A stretch of 64,000 bases of DNA from Methanomicrobia archaeon (GTDB lineage Archaea > Methanobacteriota_B > Thermococci > Methanofastidiosales > NM3), in NCBI GenBank assembly GCA_030603445.1, contig JAUVXU010000010.1, forward strand, positions 1-64,000, given 5' to 3'. The first letter of the stretch is position 1, and each line of letters begins with the position of its first letter. The translations under genes were made by a program, and so were the position numbers. Below, in pieces: positions 53,461 to 61,909 of the stretch. Below the pieces are notes generated by a model, which saw only the letters and a program-made list of their open reading frames with translations, ran no database searches and was not told the origin of the DNA.

Positions 53461-53795
53461 AATTCCACCTTAGTTTATTTTACCGAGATTTTTCTAAATC
53501 TCTTAGAGATAATTAGGACAAGCATATATAAAATTATCGCTTGCAAAAGGCTAGTATATACATCAAAAGGTATCGTTTTATGGTAATTATACCTTTAACT
53601 TAATAGTACTAGTAATTTATTGGTATTTCATAAACTTAAAAACATAAATATTATTGACAATATTCTATTCATATTTTAATGCTAATATTAATAAAAAAAT
53701 AATAAATGAAAAGACATCTTTTTTACTCTCTTCGCAAGCGCCGGGACAAAACCTAACTAAAATTAAAAGAAATAATATAAAAAAAAAGAAAACGC
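53461..53795. other. Intergenic region with S-layer promoter
   Basis: This 335-bp gap has no gene. The S-layer promoter (TATA at 53521-53533, minus strand) and a short palindrome ATCTC-TTA-GAGAT (about 53498-53510) near the expected transcript start are the only elements I can point to. The remainder is very AT-rich spacer. Confidence 0.5.
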
Positions 53796-54596
53796 CTAAT
53801 TTTCCTTAGGGGCCAGATCATGTTTCTTTATAGTGATATAGTTCGTTATATCAGTCACAAGCGACGAGACATTAATAGCAAGATTCTGGATATCAAGTAA
53901 AGATATAGAAAGGACCGAAGGGTGCTCAAGCGTCATTGCAATCGGACTAAAGCGCAAAGCTATCTCAAAGAGCGTCTCTACATCCGGTATAAGGATATCG
54001 ATAGCTGCAAGGCCCATAAATCCGTTGGACTGGTCCCCTTCCTCTTTAAGCTTCATAGTATTTACATATGCGCCCAGTACGTTAAGAACACGCAACGTGT
54101 CGCGCTTTATTAGCTCCTCGTCCCCGGCAACCTTTGTAACGAACTTATAGTGGATATACCCCTCATCGATAAACTCATCGTACGCATCCTCATCGATTCC
54201 TGGCTCTTTTTGTGTTTCGTCCCCAAACTGCGTCTTTGGCATTGGCAGCCTGACGCCTGCGGACTGGCAGCATGTCCCGATGACCTTGCACATATCACCG
54301 ATAAGATACATTGCCTCTTTTGCCGTAAGCTCCTTCTCAGCATCGGTCACTTCTAGTGTGGAAGGCGTGACCCGCATACAGAGGCGCAAAAATTCCCGAA
54401 GAGGCATATCAACGTCGACTTCTGCAAAAGAAGAGTAAGTTTTCGTTTCCTCTCCATCCTCCTCTTCCTCGGACACGTCCTGCCCCGTTATGTTGACCTT
54501 GGATTCTTTCATCTCAACTATAAGGTCTTCTAATGATCTGCTGGCGGCTCCAGGGATATTCGCCTGGGCCTCGATGAACAAGGTAGCTTTTACCAT
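53796..54596 (-). CDS. Hypothetical cytosolic protein
   Basis: The 266-residue protein is acidic, without signal peptide or membrane helix. It starts VKATLFIEAQANIPGAASRSLEDLIVEMKESKVNITG, has an acidic stretch (SEEEEDGEETKTYSSFAEVDVD) and ends IQNLAINVSSLVTDITNYITIKKHDLAPKEN. I do not recognise the family. It is preceded by amrS on the same strand with a 34-nt gap, so the two may share a transcript. Confidence 0.6.
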   Translation of the reverse strand: MVKATLFIEAQANIPGAASRSLEDLIVEMKESKVNITGQDVSEEEEDGEETKTYSSFAEVDVDMPLREFLRLCMRVTPSTLEVTDAEKELTAKEAMYLIGDMCKVIGTCCQSAGVRLPMPKTQFGDETQKEPGIDEDAYDEFIDEGYIHYKFVTKVAGDEELIKRDTLRVLNVLGAYVNTMKLKEEGDQSNGFMGLAAIDILIPDVETLFEIALRFSPIAMTLEHPSVLSISLLDIQNLAINVSSLVTDITNYITIKKHDLAPKEN

Positions 54597-54630
54597 ATAT
54601 CCTAAAACACGACGCCCCCTTTATAAGTTT

Positions 54631-55596
54631 TTACCATGTCCCATATATTTTACAGCCGCAGTTGGGGCATTTTCCAGAGAAGTTGAGGGTAGAGACGACA
54701 TAACCGCTCCTTTTTATAAGAAGCTCCTTGCAAGAGGGGCAGTGCGTATCCGAACTTCGTTCCCAGACGTTTCCGATATAGACGTATCGTATGCCTTTTT
54801 CTTTTGCAATCAATGCGGCCCTGTCAAGTGACTCTATTGGCGTGGGGGGGGCATCAGGCATCTTAAAGTAAGGGAAGAAGCGGGAGAAGTGCAGTGGTAT
54901 GTCAGGCGATATCAAGACAAGCTCATCGCAAAGCGGGGCGATGTCGTTATGGCCGGGCACGATAAGATGTGTTACCTCCACATGCACCCCTGAATCATGC
55001 ATCGCCCTGACAGTTTCCATCGTGTTCTTGTAAGGGGCGTGGCAAAGCGACGAATAGAATTCCTTTCCCCCTTTCACATCGATATTAGCAGCATCAATAA
55101 AGGACAAAAGCTCATCCAAGGGCTCTTCGTTTATGTATCCATTTGAGACTAGAACGTTGTAGCCATCATTTGCGCGCGAGGCATCTATCACGAACTCTAT
55201 CCATGTGACAGGCTCAGAGTACGTGTACGCAATTCCTTTGCAGCCGTATAGATGCGATTTTGCAACAACCTCATCAGGAGAAAGATTAACAGAAGGAGGG
55301 GAGTCGCTTTGGGATATCTCGTAGTTTTGGCAAAAGTCGCAGGCAAGATTGCACCCATAAGTCCCGACAGAAAAGGCATTTGAACCAGGTTTGAAGTGAT
55401 AAAGAGGTTTTTTCTCTATAGGGTCCGGATTAGCTGCAGTTACCATCCCGTAAGACTCACTTATAAGGACGCCGTCGTGATTTACCCTTCCTTTGCAAAA
55501 TCCTTTTTTCCCAGAAGAAATTACGCATGCTCGCGGGCAAAGCGCGCAGCAGACCTTCTTGTCCTCCCTACATTCCCAAAACATTGCTTCTTTCAT
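54631..55596 (-). CDS. amrS: AmmeMemoRadiSam system radical SAM enzyme AmrS
   Basis: The radical SAM triad is in SVGTYGCNLACDFCQNYEIS. N-terminal cysteines (CREDKKVCCALCPRACVISSGKKGFCKGR) and a C-terminal zinc-like ribbon (CPSCKELLIKRSGY...GKCPNCGCKIYG) flank it, which is the AmrS layout. The partner genes of the system (AmmeMemoRadiSam A and B) are not next to it. The reaction is unknown for the family. The length of 321 residues is normal. Confidence 0.88.
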   Translation of the reverse strand: MKEAMFWECREDKKVCCALCPRACVISSGKKGFCKGRVNHDGVLISESYGMVTAANPDPIEKKPLYHFKPGSNAFSVGTYGCNLACDFCQNYEISQSDSPPSVNLSPDEVVAKSHLYGCKGIAYTYSEPVTWIEFVIDASRANDGYNVLVSNGYINEEPLDELLSFIDAANIDVKGGKEFYSSLCHAPYKNTMETVRAMHDSGVHVEVTHLIVPGHNDIAPLCDELVLISPDIPLHFSRFFPYFKMPDAPPTPIESLDRAALIAKEKGIRYVYIGNVWERSSDTHCPSCKELLIKRSGYVVSTLNFSGKCPNCGCKIYGTW

Positions 55597-55601
55597 CTAA
55601 G

Positions 55602-55876
55602 TTATATATTAGGGCTTATATTATTTAACTTCTTTTTCTCCTGTTCCAACATCCTTCGCATCCAGAGTGGAGTATTCCCATCAAAAAAAAAACCATTTTC
55701 TTGCGCGACATTCTGCCCTGTGCTGGAATGCTCCAAATTTCGTACTTATCCATCATGCTTTTTATCCACAAAGGGATTTCCTTATCTTCACCGGTATTTG
55801 TAATGAAAAAACTCGCAAGGATTTGGAATGTCGAATGTTTATAGAGGACATCAGAAAATTTGGAAAAACTTAACAC
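55602..55876 (-). pseudogene. Degraded or frameshifted ORF of unknown family
   Basis: The track ORF reads TFQILASFFITNTGEDKEIPLWIKSMMDKYEIWSIPAQGRMSRKKMVFF and then meets a run of ten T (minus strand, 55683-55692). One frame gives LMGILHSGCEGCWNRRKRS; the other gives FDGNTPLWMRRMLEQEKKKLNNI, which looks more protein-like and echoes PLWIKSMM. A slip in this homopolymer (biological or sequencing) is likely. No family is recognised. Its 5' end overlaps the promoter of the HEPN gene. Confidence 0.3.
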
Positions 55877-55894
55877 AAGCGTTAAGTATAAATA
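55869..55894 (+). promoter_or_regulatory. Inverted repeat overlapping TATA box of the HEPN/MNT pair
   Basis: CTTAAC-ACAAGC-GTTAAG is a perfect 6-bp inverted repeat whose right arm runs into AGTATAAATA, a TATA box about 28 nt before the HEPN ATG, implying a leaderless transcript. A dimeric protein bound here would block the promoter, as in autoregulated toxin-antitoxin operons. No binding evidence is available. Confidence 0.45.
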
Positions 55895-55918
55895 ACATAA
55901 TCCTTAATAGAATATCAA

Positions 55919-56301
55919 ATGAGAAAAGAAGTTGAAAACTGGTGGAAACAGGCAAATAGAGACCTGTTAAGTGCAGAAAATGCATTCAAATCGAAAGATT
56001 ATTATGTGGCAGCATTTCTTTGTCAACAAAGCGTAGAGAAAGGGTTAAAAGCTTTATATATTAAAAAAAGAAAAGAATCTCCGGGAGCAGTGCATTCTTT
56101 AATTTATCTAGGTAAAAACACTAAAATCCTAACAAATTTTACAGTGCATTAAGAAGATTGAATCCTGATTTTGTAATAACAAGATATCCTGACGCTGCGC
56201 ATGGCCTTCCTTATGATCTTTATGATGAAGAAATAGCAAAAGAGAGAATAGATCTAACTAAAAAAGTGATGGAATGGATAAAAGAGAAGTTAGAGAAATA
56301 G
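55919..56301 (+). pseudogene. HEPN-domain protein interrupted by a -1 frameshift
   Basis: The first frame, EVENWWKQANRDLLSAENAFKSKDYYVAAFLCQQSVEKGLKALYIKKRKESPGAVHSLIYLGKN, is a typical HEPN domain but stops at 56152. A second frame picks up as PNKFYSALRRLNPDFVITRYPDAAHGLPYDLYDEEIAKERIDLTKKVMEWIKEKLEK and ends at 56301. One extra base near 56125-56130 (ATCCTAAC read as ATCCCTAAC) joins them into a full-length protein of about 127 residues. The RYPDAAH segment, the R-x5-H RNase signature, lies after the shift, so the toxin-like half is lost from the first product. It may be an inactivated toxin, a recent mutation or a sequence error. Confidence 0.75.
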
Positions 56302-56585
56302 AAGATTTTTTGAATAATCTGAGGAGTGCGTACGCCCCAGAAAAGATAATACTATTTGGCTCAAGAGCTAGAGGGGACAATTTGAAGCAAAGCGATTATG
56401 ATTTGATGGTGGTGAGCAGGAAGTTTGAAAATATCCATTTTCTTGAAAGAATATCCAAACTACTGGAACTCTGGACCTATGATGTTGATGTAGATATACT
56501 CCCATATACCCCTGAGGAGTTTGAAGATAAGAAGAAGGAGATTGGCATAGTCTCGCAAGCCGTGAAAGAAGGGATTGAAGTATAA
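56274..56585 (+). CDS. mntA: MNT-type nucleotidyltransferase (antitoxin partner of HEPN)
   Basis: The minimal nucleotidyltransferase motif ILFGSRARGDNLKQSDYDLMVVS is intact, with a third carboxylate in YDVDVDILPYT. In HEPN/MNT pairs MntA adenylates the HEPN toxin to silence it. The 103-residue gene overlaps the repaired HEPN frame by 28 nt, the usual arrangement. With the toxin broken, this gene may be a leftover. Confidence 0.88.
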   Translation: MDKREVREIEDFLNNLRSAYAPEKIILFGSRARGDNLKQSDYDLMVVSRKFENIHFLERISKLLELWTYDVDVDILPYTPEEFEDKKKEIGIVSQAVKEGIEV

Positions 56586-56912
56586 GTGAGATAAAGATGT
56601 CAGAATAGATTAAATATATCCATTTTTTTGTTCCCCAATAAATTGATTAATAAATTTATGAAGAGTGCGGTTCTCGTTTTTATCTGTTAGTATGGAATGA
56701 TATATTCATAATTCCCTGAACAGATTCATAACAAGTATCGCTACAAAAATCTGTTTCTATAACACTATTTTTTAAATTCTGAGAAGAATTATTTACATAT
56801 TGATTTTTTATTAAATTTTATTGATTTAAGTGATAAAAAACTTCAACAAGAAACTATTGATAGGATAAAAGGCGAGTTTGATTTTTTAAAGAAAGATATT
56901 GAAAATAGATAT
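56586..56912. other. Non-coding or decayed spacer
   Basis: No intact gene is seen. Near the end the plus strand reads NFIDLSDKKLQQETIDRIKGEFDFLKKDIENRY before TAA at 56914, which looks like the tail of a lost coding sequence (helical, charged). The rest is AT-rich. Confidence 0.35.
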
Positions 56913-57017
56913 TAAAATGGTTTTGTTCTACCATCAACAACCTGTCTTATACCTAAAACTAGCTCTTTGACAAGTTTATTCTGTTCTTTTAAATTTTTCA
57001 ATTCTTCCTCTGACATA
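56913..57017 (-). CDS. 34-aa antitoxin-like peptide
   Basis: Too short for the track: MSEEELKNLKEQNKLVKELVLGIRQVVDGRTKPF. The amphipathic helix followed by DGRTKPF resembles the toxin-neutralising C-termini of small type II antitoxins and similar short ORFs in archaea. No clear SD and no toxin partner are seen, and the opposite-strand fragment ends within its stop, so it may be a remnant. Confidence 0.35.
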
Positions 57018-57192
57018 TTTACTATTGGTAATTATTGATTTATAAAACATTGCTTTTAACATATTTATCCTATTATTTTGTCAGAACATGGAGAAGTAAA
57101 GATAACTATCTGATTTATATCAAACCCAATATCAAGTTGTATAAACCGGTTTAATATGTTAACCAAGGGTAATAAAATAAATAAGAAACCCC

Positions 57193-58383
57193 TTAATTCA
57201 AAAACTTCTTGAACTTCAAGAGGAGCTTGACATTGGTCTTTGCGACCGCCTTTAGAAGCTCTACCTCATTTAATGTCTCGAAGTCGCACTTTAGCATCGA
57301 TCTTGCGGCATCGTCTAGTTCCTTGTCCGACATGGAAACAAGGACCTCCTGCGCCCTGAAGAAAAGCTCCAGGCTCTTGCCAAAGTCATCTTTCCACAAC
57401 TCTTGGTAGCGCATAAGGTATTCTTTACCAAAATTGTTCGCAGAAACAGCCTCTGCTGCTATTTTCCCCGCATACTTTCCAGACACTATCGCTGTAGTTA
57501 TTCCTCCGCCTGTAAGCGGGTTTACCACTCTGGCGGCATCTCCTACCAAAAGGATGCTGTCCCCATACGTCTCCTTGAGCGGCCTTGACACAGGCACCCC
57601 GCCTGCATTGAGCTCCACGAAGCGCGCACCCTTCATCCGAGGCGTCTCGAGGAACTTGTCAAGATAGTATTTTGCATTTTTATCGGTAAGCGAGGGTATT
57701 ATCCCGATGCCGACGTTTGCCGTGTCCTCGCTTTTAGGAAATATCCACACGTACCCTCCAGGGGCCACGTCTTTCCCAAAATACATCTCGATAGCGTCAT
57801 CAAGCCCCATTCCGGTCATCTCATACTGCACGCATGATTCAATGTGCTTTAGAGGGATGAATGTCTTTATGCCAAAGAACGGCCCGACGCGAGAAGCAAC
57901 ACCATCGGCCGCAATTATCATCTTGGCATCTATTGTAACATCCTCCCCGAACTGCCTTGCATGCACGCGCATCATTCCATTCTCCAAACGCTCGCCGGTA
58001 ACAAAACGGGTCTTGAGGTGCAGTTCCACACCTTCTATAACAGCAAAAGTTGCAAGGTCCTTGTCAAAGACCTTCCTATCAAGCACAAAACCGAACTTTG
58101 CCTTTGCAACGCGCTCATCATTTAAGTCGACAACATGTCCGGAAGGGGACACTAGCCTGACATAAGGCACGTTTCGGGATATCCAGCGTGGGTTTGGCTC
58201 AATCTCAAGCTTCTCAAAAACGCTCTCAGAAACTCCTTCAGCGCACTGTATCGGCGTTCCTATCTCGGCACGCTTGTCTATGGCTATGACCTTTGCACCA
58301 CCCTTTACCGCATACCTTGCAGCAGTAGAGCCTCCGGGCCCCATGCCAACGACCAGTATGTCACACGTTAGTTTTTTACTCAT
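57193..58383 (-). CDS. Digeranylgeranylglycerophospholipid reductase (GGR family)
   Basis: This flavoprotein saturates the isoprenoid chains of archaeal membrane lipids. The FAD fold DILVVGMGPGGSTAARYAVKGG, the conserved AEIGTPIQCAEGVSE region, GGYVWIFPKSEDTANVGIG and YGDSILLVGDAARVVNPLTGGGI are all visible. The ATG at 58383 (MSKKLTCDILVVG) overlaps the stop of the small ferredoxin gene before it and replaces the track start at 58422. The length of 396 residues is typical. Confidence 0.93.
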   Translation of the reverse strand: MSKKLTCDILVVGMGPGGSTAARYAVKGGAKVIAIDKRAEIGTPIQCAEGVSESVFEKLEIEPNPRWISRNVPYVRLVSPSGHVVDLNDERVAKAKFGFVLDRKVFDKDLATFAVIEGVELHLKTRFVTGERLENGMMRVHARQFGEDVTIDAKMIIAADGVASRVGPFFGIKTFIPLKHIESCVQYEMTGMGLDDAIEMYFGKDVAPGGYVWIFPKSEDTANVGIGIIPSLTDKNAKYYLDKFLETPRMKGARFVELNAGGVPVSRPLKETYGDSILLVGDAARVVNPLTGGGITTAIVSGKYAGKIAAEAVSANNFGKEYLMRYQELWKDDFGKSLELFFRAQEVLVSMSDKELDDAARSMLKCDFETLNEVELLKAVAKTNVKLLLKFKKFLN

Positions 58384-58534
58384 ACAAAGCCCCCAGAGGG
58401 CATGCGCGGGCGCATATCCCACAATCGTTGCATTCTGAAATAATAATGTCTGCCTCGGTTACCTCTATATTTTGTGTCGGGCACACTGCAGCGCACGTCT
58501 GGCATAGCATGCAAAGCTCTTTGTTAACGTTCAT
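58376..58534 (-). CDS. Small 2[4Fe-4S] ferredoxin coupled to GGR
   Basis: Absent from the track (52 residues): MNVNKELCMLCQTCAAVCPTQNIEVTEADIIISECNDCGICARACPLGALYE. The two cluster motifs CxxCxxCxxxCP are complete (CMLCQTCAAVCP and CNDCGICARACP). GGTGG lies 4 nt before the ATG. Its stop overlaps the GGR start by 8 nt, so the pair is translationally coupled. The ferredoxin probably hands electrons to the lipid reductase, a role shown for ferredoxin with a Methanosarcina GGR. Confidence 0.92.
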   Translation of the reverse strand: MNVNKELCMLCQTCAAVCPTQNIEVTEADIIISECNDCGICARACPLGALYE

Positions 58535-58553
58535 GTGGCCACCTTCGTTCTCA

Positions 58554-59552
58554 TCATAAGTTAAAAAGATTATTTAGGTAGTAGAAGAACCCTTCTCCCT
58601 TAAACTCCCATCCGTCCCCATATAAAACTGACTGCAGGATAATGACATATGGACCATCATCCTCTACGGATACGTCCAGTTCACCACCCATTGCCGCAGT
58701 ATACGTATCTACAAATGCCCTGATATTTGCTGCAACAGATGATGCATCCTCGCTGCTGCAAAGCTCAAGAAGTGTTGTTGAGTGCAGCTCGCTATTTGAA
58801 AAGCTAAATCCTGTCCCCATTGACGTTATGCCCCCCATTTCAGGCAGTCCAGTCTGGGCAGAGCTATCAAGCCCCATCGCAATTACTGCTTCTTTGGAGA
58901 AGAAAAGCTTCATCTGGGAATCTGACATGACATCCAAAAAATATGCAAATGAATCCGAGTCCCCAAGGGAGCTGGCATTTCCGAAATAAGCATCGATGCA
59001 TGCACCAAGGCCCTTTATGTCCCCATAAAGCAGAACATCATCAAACCATAAATATCCCTTGTCCTCATCTATATAGTAGACATCCGCGCCGCCTACATCA
59101 TGGGGGGATGATTCCAAGAAACGTTCCTCAAGCAAAGACTGGACCGCAGGCCTATCAAAAGTGACAAACGCCAATACAATATTATCCTGGCCCCCTCCTT
59201 GGCTAAATACCATGACCTTGTCGACATAGCATTTGAATATGGAATCGTTGTCCCATACTGCCGCGCTCATGCTATGATTTAAATAAGGGGACATATTATC
59301 GAAAAACTCCCCATATTCCATTTCTGCATAAAACAGCGCCCCGGAAGGGACGAAGTCGTTGCCCGATGAGCTCTCGCTAGAGAGATACAGCCCTATGGCA
59401 AGGGCAATAATTATAACAAGGGCAACAGCCCCCAAATACTTGGCAAGATTCATCTGCCTGGGAGCCTTCCCGTAATAGTTCAAAAGATAACCGCAATGCG
59501 GGCACATGCCCACCTTATCAGAAATAACCCTATCGCAACTGGGGCAATTCAA
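58554..59552 (-). CDS. Zinc-ribbon membrane protein with large extracytoplasmic domain
   Basis: An N-terminal zinc ribbon (CPSCDRVISDKVGMCPHCGYLL) is followed by a membrane helix (LGAVALVIIIALAIGLYLSS) and about 260 residues of unknown fold (SGALFYAEMEYGEFFDNMSPYLNH...GEGFFYYLNNLFNL) resembling DUF3352-like proteins. With the ribbon inside, the large domain would face out. Start codon: GGTGA is followed 5 nt later by TTG at 59552, the best-supported start; the track uses a TTG at 59564 that overlaps the SD. Function unknown. Confidence 0.75.
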   Translation of the reverse strand: MNCPSCDRVISDKVGMCPHCGYLLNYYGKAPRQMNLAKYLGAVALVIIIALAIGLYLSSESSSGNDFVPSGALFYAEMEYGEFFDNMSPYLNHSMSAAVWDNDSIFKCYVDKVMVFSQGGGQDNIVLAFVTFDRPAVQSLLEERFLESSPHDVGGADVYYIDEDKGYLWFDDVLLYGDIKGLGACIDAYFGNASSLGDSDSFAYFLDVMSDSQMKLFFSKEAVIAMGLDSSAQTGLPEMGGITSMGTGFSFSNSELHSTTLLELCSSEDASSVAANIRAFVDTYTAAMGGELDVSVEDDGPYVIILQSVLYGDGWEFKGEGFFYYLNNLFNL

Positions 59553-59682
59553 GTATATCACCAACGCTCACTTTTTTACAAGTACTTTTATAATTTATGG
59601 TAAAAAAAGAGCTACGAGGGAAAAACTCTGATTTTAATTTACCACAAAACTTATTAAGATACATTTTTAAGAAATATTTTTA

Positions 59683-60351
59683 ATGAAAGATGTTATTGTT
59701 TTGAAAAATCCCGTACTTCAGGGGATACTAAACGTTTTACGTGAAAAGAGTACTGATTCTACTGATTTTAGGAGAAATCTCCGCTACGCCGGCTATCTGA
59801 TGACCTACGAGATAGTCGGAAGGGAATGCGACACTAAAAACATCGATGTATCAACGGTGTTTGAGGATATAAAGGGCGTTATAATAGATGAGAGGATACT
59901 GCAAATAATAGTTATGCGAGCAGGCCTCCCGTTCACCGAGGGCGGATCGCGAGTACTTGACGAGGTCAAGTCAAAGAGAGAGATAGGAGTAGTGGACGCC
60001 AAAAGAATAGAGAAGGGCGGGCTTGACATGGAGATAGAGATAAGCTCGTTTAAGGTACCAGAGATAAAAGAAAATGGGATAGTAGTAATATACGACCCAA
60101 TGGTGGCAACAGCATCAACTATCGTAGAAGTAATAAACAGGCTTCCAAACAAGGAGCGTGCAAAGAAGATAATCGTGTGCTCAATTCTCTCAACGCCTTA
60201 CGGCATAATGAAGCTACGCGAAAACTTCGGAAGCAGCCTTCACATCTACACCCTTGCAATTGACAACGGGGCAAAGGACGGCCTGGATGAAAATGGGTAC
60301 ATAGTCCCCGGCCTGGGGGATTGCGGCGACAGGGCATTTGGAACGTATTAG
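59683..60351 (+). CDS. upp: Uracil phosphoribosyltransferase
   Basis: This salvage enzyme makes UMP from uracil and PRPP. The PRPP loop is YDPMVATASTIVEVI, and the uracil site at the C-terminus is YIVPGLGDCGDRAFGT. RAGLPFTEGGSRV is the conserved central loop. The length of 222 residues is normal. No SD lies before the ATG; the message may be leaderless. The 139-bp gap after it holds no gene. Confidence 0.95.
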   Translation: MKDVIVLKNPVLQGILNVLREKSTDSTDFRRNLRYAGYLMTYEIVGRECDTKNIDVSTVFEDIKGVIIDERILQIIVMRAGLPFTEGGSRVLDEVKSKREIGVVDAKRIEKGGLDMEIEISSFKVPEIKENGIVVIYDPMVATASTIVEVINRLPNKERAKKIIVCSILSTPYGIMKLRENFGSSLHIYTLAIDNGAKDGLDENGYIVPGLGDCGDRAFGTY

Positions 60352-60490
60352 AAAAGTGTGTAATCCCATATAATGAACCAGATTGAAATTCGTATAGATG
60401 CTTTATTTCATGAACGCTATGGAAAAGTAAATAATTCAAACAAAATTGAATATTCTAAAAAATAGAGAAATAAAAAAGAATAGGGAAGCG

Positions 60491-61558
60491 TTAGATGCAT
60501 TCGCACCCTAGCGCTTCGCTTATATTCTTCATTAGTTTTATTGCTTTTACAAGCTCGCCGTTAGAGTATATCGGATTTGAAAGAGATGTTGCGTTTGCCA
60601 TATGTGCTTGCGCTTCATCTATCATTTCCTGGACGTCTTCTGGTATCTCTTCTGGCAGGCATGTTACAATACATGTCCAAAGCTCATTGGCAGTATTATA
60701 TTGTGCTAAAGCAAGTGGTTTTGTTATTGCAAGGATGCTGACATTATTCTGAGGATAATCCTGGGGCCTTAAAGGAGGGTCTTCCACAGAGATAAATGAC
60801 ATCGCTTCAATTAATACAAAGGTATCAAGTGCATCATCCGATGCATCAGCTATAGCTAGTTTCATATGATTGACAAGTCCCGGATTGACCGGTGCCACGG
60901 CGTTCAGTATATATGAAAAACCATCCATTCCTGTGTCATAAGGGGTATTTGTGTCGCTAGGATCATTGTTTCGGTAATATTGGCTGTTTACATACAAATT
61001 AATGTTGTTTATTGATACAGGAAGCCCATTTGAAAATACTGCATAATTAACGTCATTTACAAAAAAACCGAATGGATCATTATATTCGCCAACATATTCA
61101 TTATATTCCTCAGAACCAAACACATATCTTAGGACCACATAAGGATGCTCAGGTATGAAATCAAATTCAAGCACGGTGGCATCGTAAGATACCTCTGGTG
61201 CAATGATTGTGTTTAGGTCTGCATCGCCTGGCAGTCCATTTTCTTGTGTTGCATCGTCATCTATATTTGGGCCAATTATATGTGCAATATTTCCAGAAGA
61301 TAACACCAGACCACCGTCAAATCCGAATATGGATACGCCACCAGAAAAAAATCCTGCTGAAGAATCAATGCCAATATAACTGATGTTTGCAATACCTGTA
61401 ACGCCGGACCCAATGCCAACTAAGGAATTTACCATAGCAGTTGGCGTGACCCCGTCCCCCATATCCTGAGTAGTGATCGTCGCAGCAGAAACGGGGGTTA
61501 TCACAAACAATGATAACATGAAAATGGATATTATAAATATACTTACTTCTCTTTTCAT
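60491..61558 (-). CDS. Secreted choice-of-anchor L domain protein with shared GCEC C-terminal domain
   Basis: The ATG at 61558 starts a signal peptide (KREVSIFIISIFMLSLFVITPVSAA). The main domain (MVNSLVGIGSGVTGIANISYIG...GGLVLSSGNIAHIIGPN...VLEFDFIPEHPYVVLRYVFGSEEYNEYVGEYNDPFGFFVN) is a recognisable choice-of-anchor L domain, a module found on surface proteins that carry varied C-terminal anchors. The last about 80 residues (ITKPLALAQYNTANELWTCIVTCLPEEIPEDVQEMIDEAQ...YSNGELVKAIKLMKNISEALGCECI) are shared with the proteins at 14 kb and 61.9 kb and may be the anchor or sorting domain. The track start at 61609 precedes the signal peptide by 17 residues. Confidence 0.82.
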   Translation of the reverse strand: MKREVSIFIISIFMLSLFVITPVSAATITTQDMGDGVTPTAMVNSLVGIGSGVTGIANISYIGIDSSAGFFSGGVSIFGFDGGLVLSSGNIAHIIGPNIDDDATQENGLPGDADLNTIIAPEVSYDATVLEFDFIPEHPYVVLRYVFGSEEYNEYVGEYNDPFGFFVNDVNYAVFSNGLPVSINNINLYVNSQYYRNNDPSDTNTPYDTGMDGFSYILNAVAPVNPGLVNHMKLAIADASDDALDTFVLIEAMSFISVEDPPLRPQDYPQNNVSILAITKPLALAQYNTANELWTCIVTCLPEEIPEDVQEMIDEAQAHMANATSLSNPIYSNGELVKAIKLMKNISEALGCECI

Positions 61559-61702
61559 TAAAGCCACAACATTATTTTTACTTAATTTTGTTATATAAAG
61601 TTTTTCCAATAATTATCCATTTATCATATCGTTCCTGTAGAAAATACCCATCAATACTATTTAGAATTTTTTATAATTTCATTATTTTATTGTGTCTTTT
61701 GT

Positions 61703-61858
61703 AATTCTAACTTACTCCATTCCATAATCAACTTTCTCATTTTGTATTTATGATATTAATTTTTTCCATCCACCTTTTATTTAACTCTAGAGTTAATTTC
61801 TTGACTTTATAATTATAATACTGGCTTTTTAACACTTCTTTTCACGTGTTTTGTCATA
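61703..61858. repeat. Intergenic block duplicated from or to 15.1 kb (copy 2)
   Basis: This stretch matches 15063-15155 in two segments (AATTCTAACTTACTCCATTCCATAAT.. and TTTTTAACACTT..GTGTTTTG) separated here by about 65 extra bases. It lies about 145-300 bp upstream of the choice-of-anchor L start and thus accompanies genes of the GCEC family. The remaining 61559-61909 gap holds no gene. Confidence 0.5.
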
Positions 61859-61909
61859 TTAATCTGTTAAAAAATAGAGAATTAGAAAAGAAAGAAAAGT
61901 AGAGCTAGA

